Positions 1 to 10,800 of a DNA stretch of 63,660 nt are shown here, piece after piece. The position numbers and the translations under genes are program-made. The notes beneath the pieces were generated by a model that saw only the letters and a list, made by a program, of their open reading frames with translations, made no database searches and was not told the origin of the DNA. How positions within the stretch are numbered: the first letter of the stretch is position 1; each line of letters begins with the position of its first letter. The DNA is from Bacteroidales bacterium (GTDB lineage: Bacteria > Bacteroidota > Bacteroidia > Bacteroidales > WCHB1-69), in assembly GCA_017649855.1 (NCBI GenBank), contig JAGCGA010000031.1, forward strand, positions 1 to 63,660. Direction: 5' to 3'.

Positions 1-3000
1 TCACCGTGTAGTTGCCCGGCGTGCCCGCCGTAAACTCGTAGCTCGTCAGAACATTCGTCACAGGGCTCTCGCTCGGGTACGTGATGCTGCCCGTCACAAC
101 CGCGCTGATCGCGTCGCTGCCAACAAGGCCTTCAACCGTGTAGTTCGCATTGCTGTGGGCTGTGCCGTCGTACGTGAACTCCTCGCTAGCCGCCGTAACC
201 GTAACTGCCTTGGGAGTGATCGTCAACTCACCCTCCGCCTTGCTCTTGTTGGTGTACTGTCCGGCAACATCCGTGCCGGCAGCATTGGTGATTGTATAGC
301 TGAACGAATTGTCAACCGTAGTCTCCGCAACGTGCGTGATCTTAGCATCAGCAGCAGGCGTGATCGTCACAACGTCGCCCGTGCTCAAGGTAACTGTAGC
401 TGTGGAAGCACCTTCGGCGATAGTCACGGTCTGAGGATCTTCATTACCGTACGTCACCGTGTACTCGTACTTCGTGTGCTCCGCACCGTCGTACGTCCAT
501 TCGCCGTCGGCGGACTCAATCTTCAACGCCGTCGTATTAGCCGTCACATTAATCTGAATCGTCACCGACTCCGGATCGCAAGTGACATCCGTATAGACAC
601 TGTTGGCCGTGGCGGTAATGGTGTAGTTGCCTACCGCGGTCGGAGTGCCCGAAATGACACCGTTGCTGTAGGTTACGCCACCAGGCAGACCAGTCACCGT
701 AACCGTAGAAGCAGTAGTGTTATTCGTAATGGTCACAGGAGCGATGGCGTTACCGTATGGAATATTCTGAGCGGTAGCGGTAGCCGGGTTAGCACTGATG
801 GTCGGAATCGGGTTCACCGTGACCACAGCGGTAAATTGACTTCCCACACAAACACCATTGACAGGCACCACATTATAGGTCACTTGAGAAGGATCCTGGC
901 AGTTGCTGATAAGCGTGCCATGAATGGATTCTTGGTTTGCCTTGGGTTGTAATCCTTCACTCTCAGAATCAATACATTGGTCATAGGCTGATGGTGCTGG
1001 CCAGGTGAAATAAGCAGTACCCGCCGGGATGACATCTTCATTGACACCATCCTGCGGAGTGATAGAGAATTCATCTCCTGAACATATAGTGGTCGGAGTG
1101 GTTATGTGATGGATTACCAAAGTGTTGGTTTGATCGATGGATGTGCTTGCATTTTGAGAACAGCCATTCCCATCGGTAACAGTAACGGAATAACTGATGG
1201 GGGTGGTTGACTGTGTCGGAGGAACCGTCGTCATATTCACAGGACCGAACTTCGTCAAGCCCGTCGCCTGGGGACCGGTCTGTTGATTGCTCCACACATA
1301 GGTGTAAGAACCTTCTATATCAACATTAACAAGAGCCGTACCATCGTTGCCAGCACATGTCTCTGGTTGTTTAGTAAAACCGATAATTTCAAATATGGCC
1401 GGAATCGTCACGTCCACCGTCGTGGTGCTCTGCTTGCCGCAGGCATCCTTGACGGTTACGGTAACGGAAATCTGTTCACCACCATATTCTTCTTGACTAT
1501 ACGAAGTTCCCGCTTGCGGTTCCTGAGTAATAGTCAGAGCTGCTTGAGCAGTACAATTGTCGCTGGAAATATTTCTTACCAATCCAGTCACATCCGGAAT
1601 CTCGTATTGACAATTTTGAGCAGGAGTAGCAGTCTGAGCAGGAATCGTGCCAGAGATGACAGGCACCGTCTGGTCTCCACCGCTCACACTCATCGTCGGA
1701 AGCGTCTCGTTGTCATCCAAGTAGTAAGTGTTGTTGCAGGCGTCCTTGATCGTGTAGGTACGAGTCCATGTCCATGCGCAGTTGTCTGCATCCTCGCTAA
1801 GCAAGTCTTCGTGTGTCACCGTGATGGCACTGCAGTCAGCGAACAGACCCTTGATCTCACTGTCGTCCTTCAGACCCGTGGTGTCCGCTGACAAGAGGCA
1901 TTTGTCCTGACCGGTGATGTTCGCGGGCCACTGTGCGTTGTTAGCCTGCACCGGAGCCGTCCGGTCGGAACCGCTGATCTTCTGAGTCTCCGTAATAGAA
2001 GTACAAGTGTTGCCATTGTAGATGGTCGAGATGGTAAACGTACGGGTGATGGACCAACCGCAATTATTGTCAACGATCACATCATCACCATGGGTGACAC
2101 TGAGGGTAGAAACGTCAGGACAGCTGGTCGCATACATATTCCATACTTCACCATCAGTCTTCAACTGATCTGCATAACTTGCAGAATAACAACCATCAAT
2201 ATCTTCAATATCAGTTATAGTATTATTAGGATCTTTAAGCACCACCGTGATAGGACTCACGTGATAGGTGTAGGTCCATGTCACAGTCAGGGATTCATCA
2301 GTACAGTCTTTATATACGTATGTATAGGTAAAGTCTCCTCCTTGATTGCAAGCGTCATAATTATTGCTCTGGGTAGGTGTGGGAGTAGGTATGACATTGC
2401 CGCACTGGTCTTTCACCACCGGCATCGTAAAGTCGGCAACTTCATGCGGAGCTTTTACATCCGTAGAACAATCCACGGTGGATGCGGAGGCAGATGCCTG
2501 GGTCACAATTTGAGGAATCGCGTTGTGTTTCACCTTGATCAGCTGCGTCACCTCGTTACTCACCTTGCCGCAGAGATCCTTCACCTTGTAGGTACGGGTC
2601 ACCGTAATGTTGCAAGAATCTGTCTCGTCGGACACATCACTTACCAAGACCTCCAACTGGGCCAAACCGGTACAGTTGTCGGTGATGTTGGCAGAGGTGC
2701 CATCCTGGGCATCTTCCAGAGCATCCTTAAGTTCGGTAGCGGTAGCGTAGGCATCCGGTTTCACAGCAGCACTACAGCCGATAGCCGTGAGTTCAGGAAG
2801 CGTACCCGTGATGACAGGCGCACTGTCGTCCTTGCCGCTCACGCTCATAGTCGCAGTCGTCGCGTTGTCGCAGACGTCCGTGATCGTATAGGTACGCGTC
2901 CACGTCCAGCCGGAGCAGTCGCTGCTCGAGGTCGGCGCGTCGGACACCTCAACCGTGAACTCGCCGCAGTCCTCGTACATCGCCTTCACCTCGCTTGCAT

Positions 3001-6000
3001 CCAGCAGGCCGGTGGTGTCGGCGTCCGCAAAGCAGGCGTTCTGAGACTGCAGGGTCGGGAACGTCTCGCCATTCCTCAGCGCAGGCGCCGTCTTGTCGCC
3101 GCCGCTCACGCTCTGAGTCTTCGTCTCCGTCGTGCAATCATTGGTGATATGATAGGTACGCGTCACGGTCCAGCCGCAATTGTCTGAACCATTGGCTACG
3201 ACATCTTCCGCAGCATCGTGCGTAACCGCAACCTCTTTGTTACAGGTGGAACTGCACAAAGCCTTAACATCAGCATCGGTCATGAAGTGATTCTCGGCCA
3301 CTCCTGTTGCATAACAGGCGTTGACATTCTGGACAGCTGCCAGCGTCTCCGGAACTGTCAACACCGGCTCCGCCACAATGTATTTGTACGTCCTCGTCTC
3401 AGCATGGTTCCGGCAGTCCGTGTATTGGAACTCGTACACCACCTCGCCGCCGCAGGTAGCTTCAGCTATCTGGGTTGCAATGGACTCGGCTGTCGTGACC
3501 AAAACCGGAACGACATCGTTTTGACACTTGTCCTTTACAGTAGCCAAAGTCGGCTGCTGCACTTGACTGATACAGTCAACATTCACAGTCTGGTTCGTAG
3601 GCAGATCGTCAGTCCAATTCTGGTTGATATCGACATATAAGGTGCACACCACCGCATCCGTCGTACAGACGCCGTCGTTATACACCACAGACAAAGGATA
3701 TACACCCCAACATGCAACTCCATCCGGATCGATGTCAGCCTGGTAGATGGCCGTGGTGGTGGTGGCGGGGATAGTTTGGGTTGTCGTCGTAGCACCGCGG
3801 TAGGTCCACGTCAAAGTATAGGCATCAGCAGGAACATTGATATTGGCCTGGATGTCCTTGAGTACCGTGGAGGCACAGAAAACATTATAATCGTTGAAAG
3901 TAATGGTGGGTTTATGGTAAACCTTCAAATGTACATTACCATTACTCGGAATCGGATCGCAGCCGTCGATGGTAATCACATATCGGAAGTAGATATCATC
4001 AGTAATGCCGGTATTCGTATAGGTATAGCTGAAATCAGGAGTGGTGGTGCTGGTTGGGTCATAGGAAATAGAAGCACCCGTAATATTAGTCCACGTATTG
4101 TCTTGGCCATCTGAAGAGGATTGCCACTGCAACGTGTAAGGCGCGTTGGATTCAACAGAAACCGTTCCAGCTTCTATCTGTTGGTTTACTGACTCACCTT
4201 CGCAGTAGTTCGTGGTACCCGTAAGTGTACCCGGATCGACTTGTCCGGCATAGATCACATAAACCACATTGGTATATACCGTACCACAGCTCTCTGTCAC
4301 CCACGCTCTGCGATAGGAGGTGTGATAGGAAGCCGGGATCGTATATTGGGCAGAAGAGACCACTTGGTTGTTGGCATCGACGACATCATTCCATGTCTGT
4401 CCATCGTTGGAATATTGCCATACGTAATGGCCATTGTCACCACCGGAAGCCAGTGTTGTGTTGGTGATGGTTCTGATGGTATCGTTGTCATGACAAACGG
4501 TGGTTTGATACTCAATCTCACCCGGCACCAGCTGACCATACACCGTGTATGCATACGCCTCCGTCGTGGTGCTGCAGTTCGTACCCAGGGCAGTCTCCGT
4601 TACGGTAACAGTGACAGTACCACTGGCTTGGGCATTGCTGACTGTATAGGTGTTACCAGATGCAGTGCCAGCAGGATTGCCTGACCACGCATAAGAATAG
4701 GTCTCGCCAGTACCAGGATTTGCATTAGCGGTGAAAACGGCATCAGCGCCATAGCAGAACGGCTGTTGGCTGGTGATGTTCACCACCGGCTTCAGATTCT
4801 TCGTCACCGTCACAAAGCCTTCTGCCTCGCAACCGCCTTGGAAGGTGACGGTCACACTGTAGGTGCCGGTAGCAGAGACGACAAGGGTGGATTCGGTGGA
4901 GTTGTCATTCCATTTGTAGGTTGCGCCATCCAGAGAGGCCGTTGCACCCTGCGGGAGGGAGACGGTCAGGGTTCTGTCGGCAGCAGCTGCATCCTCGCAG
5001 AAGTCAGAGCCGTTGACGACCACGTCGGATCTCGGATTCACCGTAACCTCAACCGGTTGGGCGGTGTATTCACAGGCGAGGGTTTCGCCATGCTGGACTT
5101 TCACCGACATGCCGGCGGAATAGGTATTGGGCTCGGTGTAGGTCTTGGCGGCAGGAACACCTGTCCATTCTGTCCAGACGCCTTCATCATCCGTGGACCA
5201 TCTGTAATGGGTCGGAGTGGGAGCACCTTGAGGGATGGAAGGTGTGATGGTGGCATTGTTGCCAAAGCAAGCATCAGCAGGTGTCAGAACCACGGTGGGG
5301 TTCGGGAATACATTCACCGTAACCTCATCACTCGTCGTGGCACAAGAGAGATCGCCATCCTGGATCTTCACCGACATGCTCTCGGTGTAGGTGCCCGTTA
5401 CAGAGTAGGTCTTAGCTTCAGGGGCTTCAGTCCATTCGGACCAGTCGTTGTCCGTGGACCACTTGTAATGCGTGGGAGTGGCGCTGCCCGTGGCAAGGGC
5501 AGGAGTGATGGTAGCTTGATCTCCATCGCAGGCGCTGACACCCGTGAGGGTGACTTGCGGTTTGGCAACCACGGTCATGGTAACCGGATCACTGGTAACC
5601 TCGCAGGCGAGATCGCCATATTGGGCTTTCACCGTCATTGTGTGGGATTCCGTGCCGACTTCCGTACGCTCCTTGACAGGCGCAGAGGCAGGCCATTCGG
5701 TCCAGGTGGATTCATTGTCCCATTTGTAGTGGGTGGCACCGGTCACGGTAGGAATCACTTGGGCGATTTCGCCGGCACAGACTTTGGTGCCGCTCAGCGT
5801 AACCGTCGGCAACGCATTCACCGTCACCTGCGCCGTGGCGGAAGCGACACAGCCATTGTCGTTGGCCACGGTAATGGTCTTGGTGAAGTCCTCTGTGACG
5901 TTCTGCTGAGTGTATGGTTGCGGGGTGCCTTCTTCGATGTCTTCCTCGCTCTCCGGATTCTCAACCCACGTATAAAGGTTGATGTCATCAGACAAACCAG

Positions 6001-9000
6001 TCGGGGTTAAAGTCACATCATCACCAGAACAGATGGTAACGTCTGTCAATGTCACCGTGGGGTTGGCGTTCACCGTGACGGTGAAGGCAGTCACTTCGGC
6101 GCAAGTGGATGCATCCGGGGTGAAGGTAAGGGTCACCTCGCCTCCCTGATCAGGAGCGGTATAGGTGGTTCCGTCAACAGTACCGGCGGAAGCCGTCCAG
6201 GTACCCGTCAAGGCCACGCCGTCTTTGGTCGTCATGGGCAGCGTCATCTCTTGGCCTTGGCAGACAGGACTGAAATTAAAGTCCACGATCGGTGCCCAAA
6301 TAGCGTACAGATAATCGTACGGGTTGGCCTCGTCGGCGGCCACGGAGTCGGCTTGGTTGGTGGTGCCGGCCGCATAATATAAATTATTGTTATAGTCTAT
6401 GAAGTTGGGAACGCAAATGTTAGAATCAGAAGGAAGTTCATAATCAGCAAGGGTAAATTCAACATCTTCTTCATCTTCCACTTTCAGCTTATACCAGCCC
6501 TTGAAGGTGTAGCCATCGCGGGACGGGATGGCTTCTCCCTGACCCTTACCATAGATGACCACGGCTTGGTTGATGTTTATGTCATCATCCACTCTATATG
6601 TAGGAGTGTCACTACTATAGTTCTTGTACCATACTATATGGGTAAGAGTGGGTTCCTCCACGTCTTTATACACGGCTTTGAGTCTGATGGTGTAAGTGGC
6701 ATTGTAAATCTTAGTATGGGTATTATCAGGAGCAGTTGTATTGCATGGAGTTGGATTTTGCACAGAAATAATATCTGTTTCCTGTCCTTGGGTAGGATTC
6801 TGCCATTGGGATACAATAATTCTAGCATCGGATCTATGGATAATAAATTCAGCACCCGGATAAACTGTAACGTCTCCATCCTCAAATTGCCCAGAAGTAC
6901 AGTTAAATTGTTGTACCACCCAGTGGGAGAAGACTTTCCCAGTAGGAGCCTTTGAGGCGGCACCCGCTGTGGCTTTGGCGGCATCCAGATATTTATTTTC
7001 ATCTGAAGGAGCTTGGGTACCTCCATTGGCATCATATTCCACAACAATACCGATAGCACCTTCCACCACAGCTCGCCATTGGGCATAAATATCCAACTTA
7101 CGTTGAACCCAAGGACGATCGGCATCAGAGTTATAAGCGCCACTGCCTTCATTGGTGATCAAGCCCCATTTATCCATCTCATCTGTATAATCAATATTGT
7201 CACCTGTCTTATGATAAACAGGCGTTGCAGGCACCGTTGTGTTGTTCAACACAAAGGCATCTTCATTGAATGGATGTTCGAAGTTTTCATCGGTGAACCA
7301 TCCCACAAATTCGTATCCGTCACGACGGCCATCAGGCACACTCACATGTCCGCCCCAAGCCACGCTGAAGTTCATTTGTTGTGAACCGGAACCCCAACTA
7401 AGGGTATTGTCTCGGGTACCATCGTCGTTAAGGGCGTTCGGATGCAGGAATGCACGGAAACGGATCTGGCGCCACTTGGCATACACCCTCACGTTATTGG
7501 AAGGCATTGTCGTGAAGTTATAGGGTGTGGAACAATGGTCGTCTGCATACCAACCTTCAAAGACATATCCTTCCGGCCAAGTGCTCTCTGCAGGCACATA
7601 ATCTTTATAAGATGCGATATTGAGGTTTGTACCAAAAGCAACATCTTCCACCGTCCGAATCGGGTTCAGTGTTATATATCTTTGTTCAAAGGAGCCATAT
7701 ACGGTATTACCTTGTTGGTCTGTAGTATTATTACCTGTATAAGTGGAGCCGTTGTCATAGACAAAGTCGTATTTTTCGCAATCGAAATAAACATACAAAT
7801 TATTGTTAAAACTTGCTGTTTGATAGCCCGATTGATTTGGATTTGCGTCATAGTATAAGTCCCCATTCTGATTCATCAACTCGCCTACAAGATTCCAGTT
7901 ACTGGTATTGTTGGTAGTATTCCAAGCCACACATTTGAAACCATAGTATTTGTCTGAAAGATTGAATCCAGTTCCAGTTACATTAACCGTATTGGCCAAG
8001 GTATAGCCATTGCCATTAGGATTTTGTTTGTAAAAATAAACATGATTGTTTCCTTGTGGACTTCTCCCATAGAAGTTCACTGTGGTTTGAGTGCTGGCAG
8101 GAAGGAAAGCATCCAAAAAGGTAGTGTGAGTACCCGTAGGGGTACCATTGCTACCTTGTGACGAGTACCAGTCATACTCCTCAGGCCACACCTCGCCATT
8201 ATCGGCCAAGGTGGAACCGTAACGACCGGTCATGGTTTTATAGATATCCCAAGCACTTCCATGATTTACTTGAGTCCGTGTATATACCGTTCCATAATAT
8301 GGGTTTGAATAGTTATAACTAATGCACACTAAAATCCATAAGGCACATTGTCTATCTCTATACCAAGTATTATCATTACGATATAGATGAACTGCTTCGT
8401 ACTGACCGTCACCATCCTCATCAATGTAATAATCACCATCGTTATAGTTCGTGGTCGCTGTATAAACATATTCCGTATATCCGTCACGCCACGTATAAAA
8501 ATTAAAGGTAATCTCATCCCTGTCGAAATAGACATTCACCACCGCGGTGCCCTCGGGGGTAACCGTAACATCAGCCCGGTCTGTCCTAGCATAATGGAAA
8601 CCCGTCCAACTATAGGAAGTGCCATTCACCGTAGCGGAGGAGCCATTTCCTTGTACCATATTAGCAGGGACTACTTGACCTACTGCACCATTTTGCACCA
8701 AAACAGATCTCTCAAAGTCGTAATCGGCGTTCGGGTCATTCGGATCAGACTGATCAGTCAACTTCTGCTTCCATATAATGATGGTATAATTGGCTTGAGA
8801 GGCAGCTGTCCATTTAGCGTAAATGGTGGTCATGCCTGTAAGTTCGTTATCAAAGTTAAATGGAGAACCCGTGGGTGTGCCACCCGGTTCAGAAGGAGCA
8901 CCGGTGTACCAACCACCGAAAGTATAACCTACACGGGTCATCGGTAATGTCGGTTCATCCGGAGCAGCTCCGGACTCTACGAACTGAGGAGCGATATAGG

Positions 9001-10096
9001 TGGCTCCTTTACCGTTCTCATCAAAAATCAACCAATGTCCTTCTGCTTGTTTCACATCAAATTTCACACTACCAGTGATGGTAATCTCATCTCCGTTCTG
9101 ATATAAGTTCGGGTCATGAGCATTCTGGATATTGTCACTACTCTCAGCAATCCACCCCTGAAAATTATAGGTCGAAGAGGTGGGAGTGTAGGCCATATTC
9201 ACAGTATAGGGATAGGCTGTCTGTGTAGCATCTGCACGGAAAGTCACATCATGGGAACCCAGCGTGGCCGGGCTTCCATCATAGTAAGACACGATGTAGG
9301 ATTTGAAGAGCATGGCATAGTAGTGCACCTCACTCTGCCCTTCAACAATAGGATTTGCAGCATCATTCAAAAGAGCCTGAACTTCAGTGCGGATGTCTGC
9401 TATGGTCTTGCCATTGGGGATATCCGTTTTAGTATAATTCGGATTCGTTGACCATCCTCGGAAACTGACTCCGGAGGCAAGAGTTCCAACACCCGGGTCG
9501 TACAGCACCGTCTCAAAATGCTCCGGCGTGTCATCCGCTTTCTTCACATAGATAATCACTGGAGCATCCGTACTGTTCTGGTGAAAACAGACCTTCAAAC
9601 GAGCATTTTCACCCGTATGGTCCGCTTCAGTCACAATATACACCGAGAAGCTCTGTGCGGGGAAGGTGATGGTGTGGTTGGTCGGGGAGACCGTGGCCAC
9701 GAACTCGTTTCCGTTGGCGCCCTCATGATAGACGTCCAACAACTCGCCGTCCGCAAAGTCGGGGTCGGTAATGGAGACCATCACCGGCTGGCCCTGCAGG
9801 GGCTGCCACTCGGCATTGCCATTGCGGATGGTAATGTCGTAGGCGCCCTTCACCTGCTTGCCCTGGGGCAGGGTGCGCTGCACCTTGGTGGCCTGCACCT
9901 GCGCCTGGGCGGGCATCTGGCCCACCACCTTAAAGTTAGCCTGCGGGATCTGCTTCTGGATCGTCCGCGTGGCGTAATGCTGGCCCTGGCCCTGGGCCGC
10001 CACGTCCGGCGTGAGCACCATGCCAAAGAGGAGCATAAAAGTAAAGATCGGCAGCAAGAAGCGCTGCATTTTCTTAGGGGTAGATGTACTTGTCAT
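1..10096 (-). CDS. Giant multi-domain surface adhesin-like protein (partial, C-terminus off window)
   Basis: Reading the minus strand from ATG 10096 gives an open frame of 3,365 codons that is still open at base 2. A signal peptide (hydrophobic core LLPIFTFMLLFGMVL, cleavage near DVAA|QGQG) is followed by Listeria-Bacteroides/InlB-type repeats at roughly residues 130-1265, with motifs such as GYTFGGWYTGAP, GYVFEGWYADD and GYEFVGWFTDE. Roughly residues 1265-2065 are Ig-like units with a recurring cysteine motif (VCAGE, ACDGDQATITP, ACFGNNATITP). Residues 2165-2930 are HYR-like units with recurring TRTYTI and SGxDxxAP. The last visible part (from about 3165) has MBG/YDG-type repeats (EFTYDGTAHSNANYTV). 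No catalytic domain is seen. This is the composition of Bacteroidota surface proteins; a sorting domain is expected off-window but not visible. ATG at 10069 is an alternative start with a more usual signal peptide length. Confident on gene, strand and class; biological role unknown. Confidence 0.93.
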   Translation of the reverse strand, partial: MTSTSTPKKMQRFLLPIFTFMLLFGMVLTPDVAAQGQGQHYATRTIQKQIPQANFKVVGQMPAQAQVQATKVQRTLPQGKQVKGAYDITIRNGNAEWQPLQGQPVMVSITDPDFADGELLDVYHEGANGNEFVATVSPTNHTITFPAQSFSVYIVTEADHTGENARLKVCFHQNSTDAPVIIYVKKADDTPEHFETVLYDPGVGTLASGVSFRGWSTNPNYTKTDIPNGKTIADIRTEVQALLNDAANPIVEGQSEVHYYAMLFKSYIVSYYDGSPATLGSHDVTFRADATQTAYPYTVNMAYTPTSSTYNFQGWIAESSDNIQNAHDPNLYQNGDEITITGSVKFDVKQAEGHWLIFDENGKGATYIAPQFVESGAAPDEPTLPMTRVGYTFGGWYTGAPSEPGGTPTGSPFNFDNELTGMTTIYAKWTAASQANYTIIIWKQKLTDQSDPNDPNADYDFERSVLVQNGAVGQVVPANMVQGNGSSATVNGTSYSWTGFHYARTDRADVTVTPEGTAVVNVYFDRDEITFNFYTWRDGYTEYVYTATTNYNDGDYYIDEDGDGQYEAVHLYRNDNTWYRDRQCALWILVCISYNYSNPYYGTVYTRTQVNHGSAWDIYKTMTGRYGSTLADNGEVWPEEYDWYSSQGSNGTPTGTHTTFLDAFLPASTQTTVNFYGRSPQGNNHVYFYKQNPNGNGYTLANTVNVTGTGFNLSDKYYGFKCVAWNTTNNTSNWNLVGELMNQNGDLYYDANPNQSGYQTASFNNNLYVYFDCEKYDFVYDNGSTYTGNNTTDQQGNTVYGSFEQRYITLNPIRTVEDVAFGTNLNIASYKDYVPAESTWPEGYVFEGWYADDHCSTPYNFTTMPSNNVRVYAKWRQIRFRAFLHPNALNDDGTRDNTLSWGSGSQQMNFSVAWGGHVSVPDGRRDGYEFVGWFTDENFEHPFNEDAFVLNNTTVPATPVYHKTGDNIDYTDEMDKWGLITNEGSGAYNSDADRPWVQRKLDIYAQWRAVVEGAIGIVVEYDANGGTQAPSDENKYLDAAKATAGAASKAPTGKVFSHWVVQQFNCTSGQFEDGDVTVYPGAEFIIHRSDARIIVSQWQNPTQGQETDIISVQNPTPCNTTAPDNTHTKIYNATYTIRLKAVYKDVEEPTLTHIVWYKNYSSDTPTYRVDDDININQAVVIYGKGQGEAIPSRDGYTFKGWYKLKVEDEEDVEFTLADYELPSDSNICVPNFIDYNNNLYYAAGTTNQADSVAADEANPYDYLYAIWAPIVDFNFSPVCQGQEMTLPMTTKDGVALTGTWTASAGTVDGTTYTAPDQGGEVTLTFTPDASTCAEVTAFTVTVNANPTVTLTDVTICSGDDVTLTPTGLSDDINLYTWVENPESEEDIEEGTPQPYTQQNVTEDFTKTITVANDNGCVASATAQVTVNALPTVTLSGTKVCAGEIAQVIPTVTGATHYKWDNESTWTEWPASAPVKERTEVGTESHTMTVKAQYGDLACEVTSDPVTMTVVAKPQVTLTGVSACDGDQATITPALATGSATPTHYKWSTDNDWSEWTEAPEAKTYSVTGTYTESMSVKIQDGDLSCATTSDEVTVNVFPNPTVVLTPADACFGNNATITPSIPQGAPTPTHYRWSTDDEGVWTEWTGVPAAKTYTEPNTYSAGMSVKVQHGETLACEYTAQPVEVTVNPRSDVVVNGSDFCEDAAAADRTLTVSLPQGATASLDGATYKWNDNSTESTLVVSATGTYSVTVTFQGGCEAEGFVTVTKNLKPVVNITSQQPFCYGADAVFTANANPGTGETYSYAWSGNPAGTASGNTYTVSNAQASGTVTVTVTETALGTNCSTTTEAYAYTVYGQLVPGEIEYQTTVCHDNDTIRTITNTTLASGGDNGHYVWQYSNDGQTWNDVVDANNQVVSSAQYTIPASYHTSYRRAWVTESCGTVYTNVVYVIYAGQVDPGTLTGTTNYCEGESVNQQIEAGTVSVESNAPYTLQWQSSSDGQDNTWTNITGASISYDPTSTTTPDFSYTYTNTGITDDIYFRYVITIDGCDPIPSNGNVHLKVYHKPTITFNDYNVFCASTVLKDIQANINVPADAYTLTWTYRGATTTTQTIPATTTTAIYQADIDPDGVACWGVYPLSVVYNDGVCTTDAVVCTLYVDINQNWTDDLPTNQTVNVDCISQVQQPTLATVKDKCQNDVVPVLVTTAESIATQIAEATCGGEVVYEFQYTDCRNHAETRTYKYIVAEPVLTVPETLAAVQNVNACYATGVAENHFMTDADVKALCSSTCNKEVAVTHDAAEDVVANGSDNCGWTVTRTYHITNDCTTETKTQSVSGGDKTAPALRNGETFPTLQSQNACFADADTTGLLDASEVKAMYEDCGEFTVEVSDAPTSSSDCSGWTWTRTYTITDVCDNATTATMSVSGKDDSAPVITGTLPELTAIGCSAAVKPDAYATATELKDALEDAQDGTSANITDNCTGLAQLEVLVSDVSDETDSCNITVTRTYKVKDLCGKVSNEVTQLIKVKHNAIPQIVTQASASASTVDCSTDVKAPHEVADFTMPVVKDQCGNVIPTPTPTQSNNYDACNQGGDFTYTYVYKDCTDESLTVTWTYTYHVSPITVVLKDPNNTITDIEDIDGCYSASYADQLKTDGEVWNMYATSCPDVSTLSVTHGDDVIVDNNCGWSITRTFTISTIYNGNTCTSITETQKISGSDRTAPVQANNAQWPANITGQDKCLLSADTTGLKDDSEIKGLFADCSAITVTHEDLLSEDADNCAWTWTRTYTIKDACNNTYYLDDNETLPTMSVSGGDQTVPVISGTIPAQTATPAQNCQYEIPDVTGLVRNISSDNCTAQAALTITQEPQAGTSYSQEEYGGEQISVTVTVKDACGKQSTTTVDVTIPAIFEIIGFTKQPETCAGNDGTALVNVDIEGSYTYVWSNQQTGPQATGLTKFGPVNMTTVPPTQSTTPISYSVTVTDGNGCSQNASTSIDQTNTLVIHHITTPTTICSGDEFSITPQDGVNEDVIPAGTAYFTWPAPSAYDQCIDSESEGLQPKANQESIHGTLISNCQDPSQVTYNVVPVNGVCVGSQFTAVVTVNPIPTISANPATATAQNIPYGNAIAPVTITNNTTASTVTVTGLPGGVTYSNGVISGTPTAVGNYTITATANSVYTDVTCDPESVTIQINVTANTTALKIESADGEWTYDGAEHTKYEYTVTYGNEDPQTVTIAEGASTATVTLSTGDVVTITPAADAKITHVAETTVDNSFSYTITNAAGTDVAGQYTNKSKAEGELTITPKAVTVTAASEEFTYDGTAHSNANYTVEGLVGSDAISAVVTGSITYPSESPVTNVLTSYEFTAGTPGNYTV

Positions 10097-10192
10097 ACGT
10101 TTATTATTTTTATATTATATTAATTATCAATCAATTGCACCACATCGGGCACGCTGCTGCACCCCATCCCAATGGAGAGAGGGCAAAACGTG

Positions 10193-10200
10193 CAAAAATA
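10193..10200 (-). promoter_or_regulatory. Bacteroidota -7 promoter box TAttTTTG for the giant surface gene
   Basis: The minus strand reads TATTTTTG then CACG. It lies about 97 bases upstream of the ATG at 10096, giving a 5' leader of about 90 nt. The TAnnTTTG consensus is the known Bacteroidota housekeeping -7 element; assignment to this gene is inference from position. Confidence 0.5.
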
Positions 10201-10463
10201 ACAATTACTTGTTAACAACCAACACCTTCCCGCCCTCCCGGCGGGAAAAGTTATCAACAACCGTCCCCGCCCCCGTCGCGCCCTCACCCCACCCACGCAT
10301 CGCCCTCACACACAGCGCGTTACCCTCGCAGTCCGCACCCACCCAGGCGGGTTTTCAACATTTGTTATTGATAAGTTAAGAATTAAGAGTGAAGAATTGC
10401 GGGATTAAGGATAACCCCGTCAGGGGTTCAAGCTTAGTAGAAGAAGGTCCCCCGAGGGCGCCT

Positions 10464-10560
10464 GCGTGCCATCGGCACGCTATCCCATCAACCCCGCACC
10501 AGCGTAACGCAGCGGAGCGCAGTGTGGGGCTGGGGCAGGACAGGCCGCGCGGGCACCCGG
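10464..10560 (+). repeat. REP-like hairpin plus truncated left arm of the IS200-type element
   Basis: GCGTGCC-ATC-GGCACGC (10464-10480) is a perfect hairpin. The following bases (ATCCCATCAACCCCGCACCA and on to GTGTGGGG) match the left arms of the elements at 13535 and 14861 almost base for base. Here the arm breaks off into the 60-bp repeat array, and no right arm or transposase follows, so it is an orphan end. It sits in a gene-free stretch (10097-11279) that otherwise holds an A+T-rich leader, the 60-bp array, a long duplicated block and a promoter leader. Confidence 0.75.
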
Positions 10561-10800
10561 GGCTGGCATGGCGCCTCCTTGTTTGCGCTTCACTCGCCTA
10601 CCCCGCCCTGCGGGCACCCGGACTGGCATGGCGCCTCCTTGTTTGCGCTTCACTCTCCTACCCCGCCCTGCGGGCACCCGGGTTGGCACGGCGCCTCCTT
10701 GTTTGCGCTTCACTCCCCTACCCCGCCCTGCGGGCACCCGGGTTGGCATGGCGCCTCCTCGTTTGCGCTTCACTCGCCTACCCCGCCCTGCGGGCACCCC
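10561..10800 (+). repeat. Four tandem 60-bp GC-rich repeats
   Basis: Four units of exactly 60 bases, each starting G(g/a)(c/t)TGGCA(t/c)GGCGCCTCC and ending CCCGCCCTGCGGGCACCC, differ by only a few substitutions. Several frames stay open across the array because 60 is a multiple of three and the units lack stops. I treat this as non-coding. A two-unit version is at 11838-11957. Confidence 0.93.

Noticed and set aside
155..6010. Several long plus-strand frames opposite the giant surface gene (for example 2090-3187 and 4766-6010)
   Set aside because: Their products are low-complexity Arg/His/Ile/Val-rich shadows of the Thr/Val-rich minus-strand protein; no domains, no promoters; the minus frame is open throughout and gives recognisable domains.
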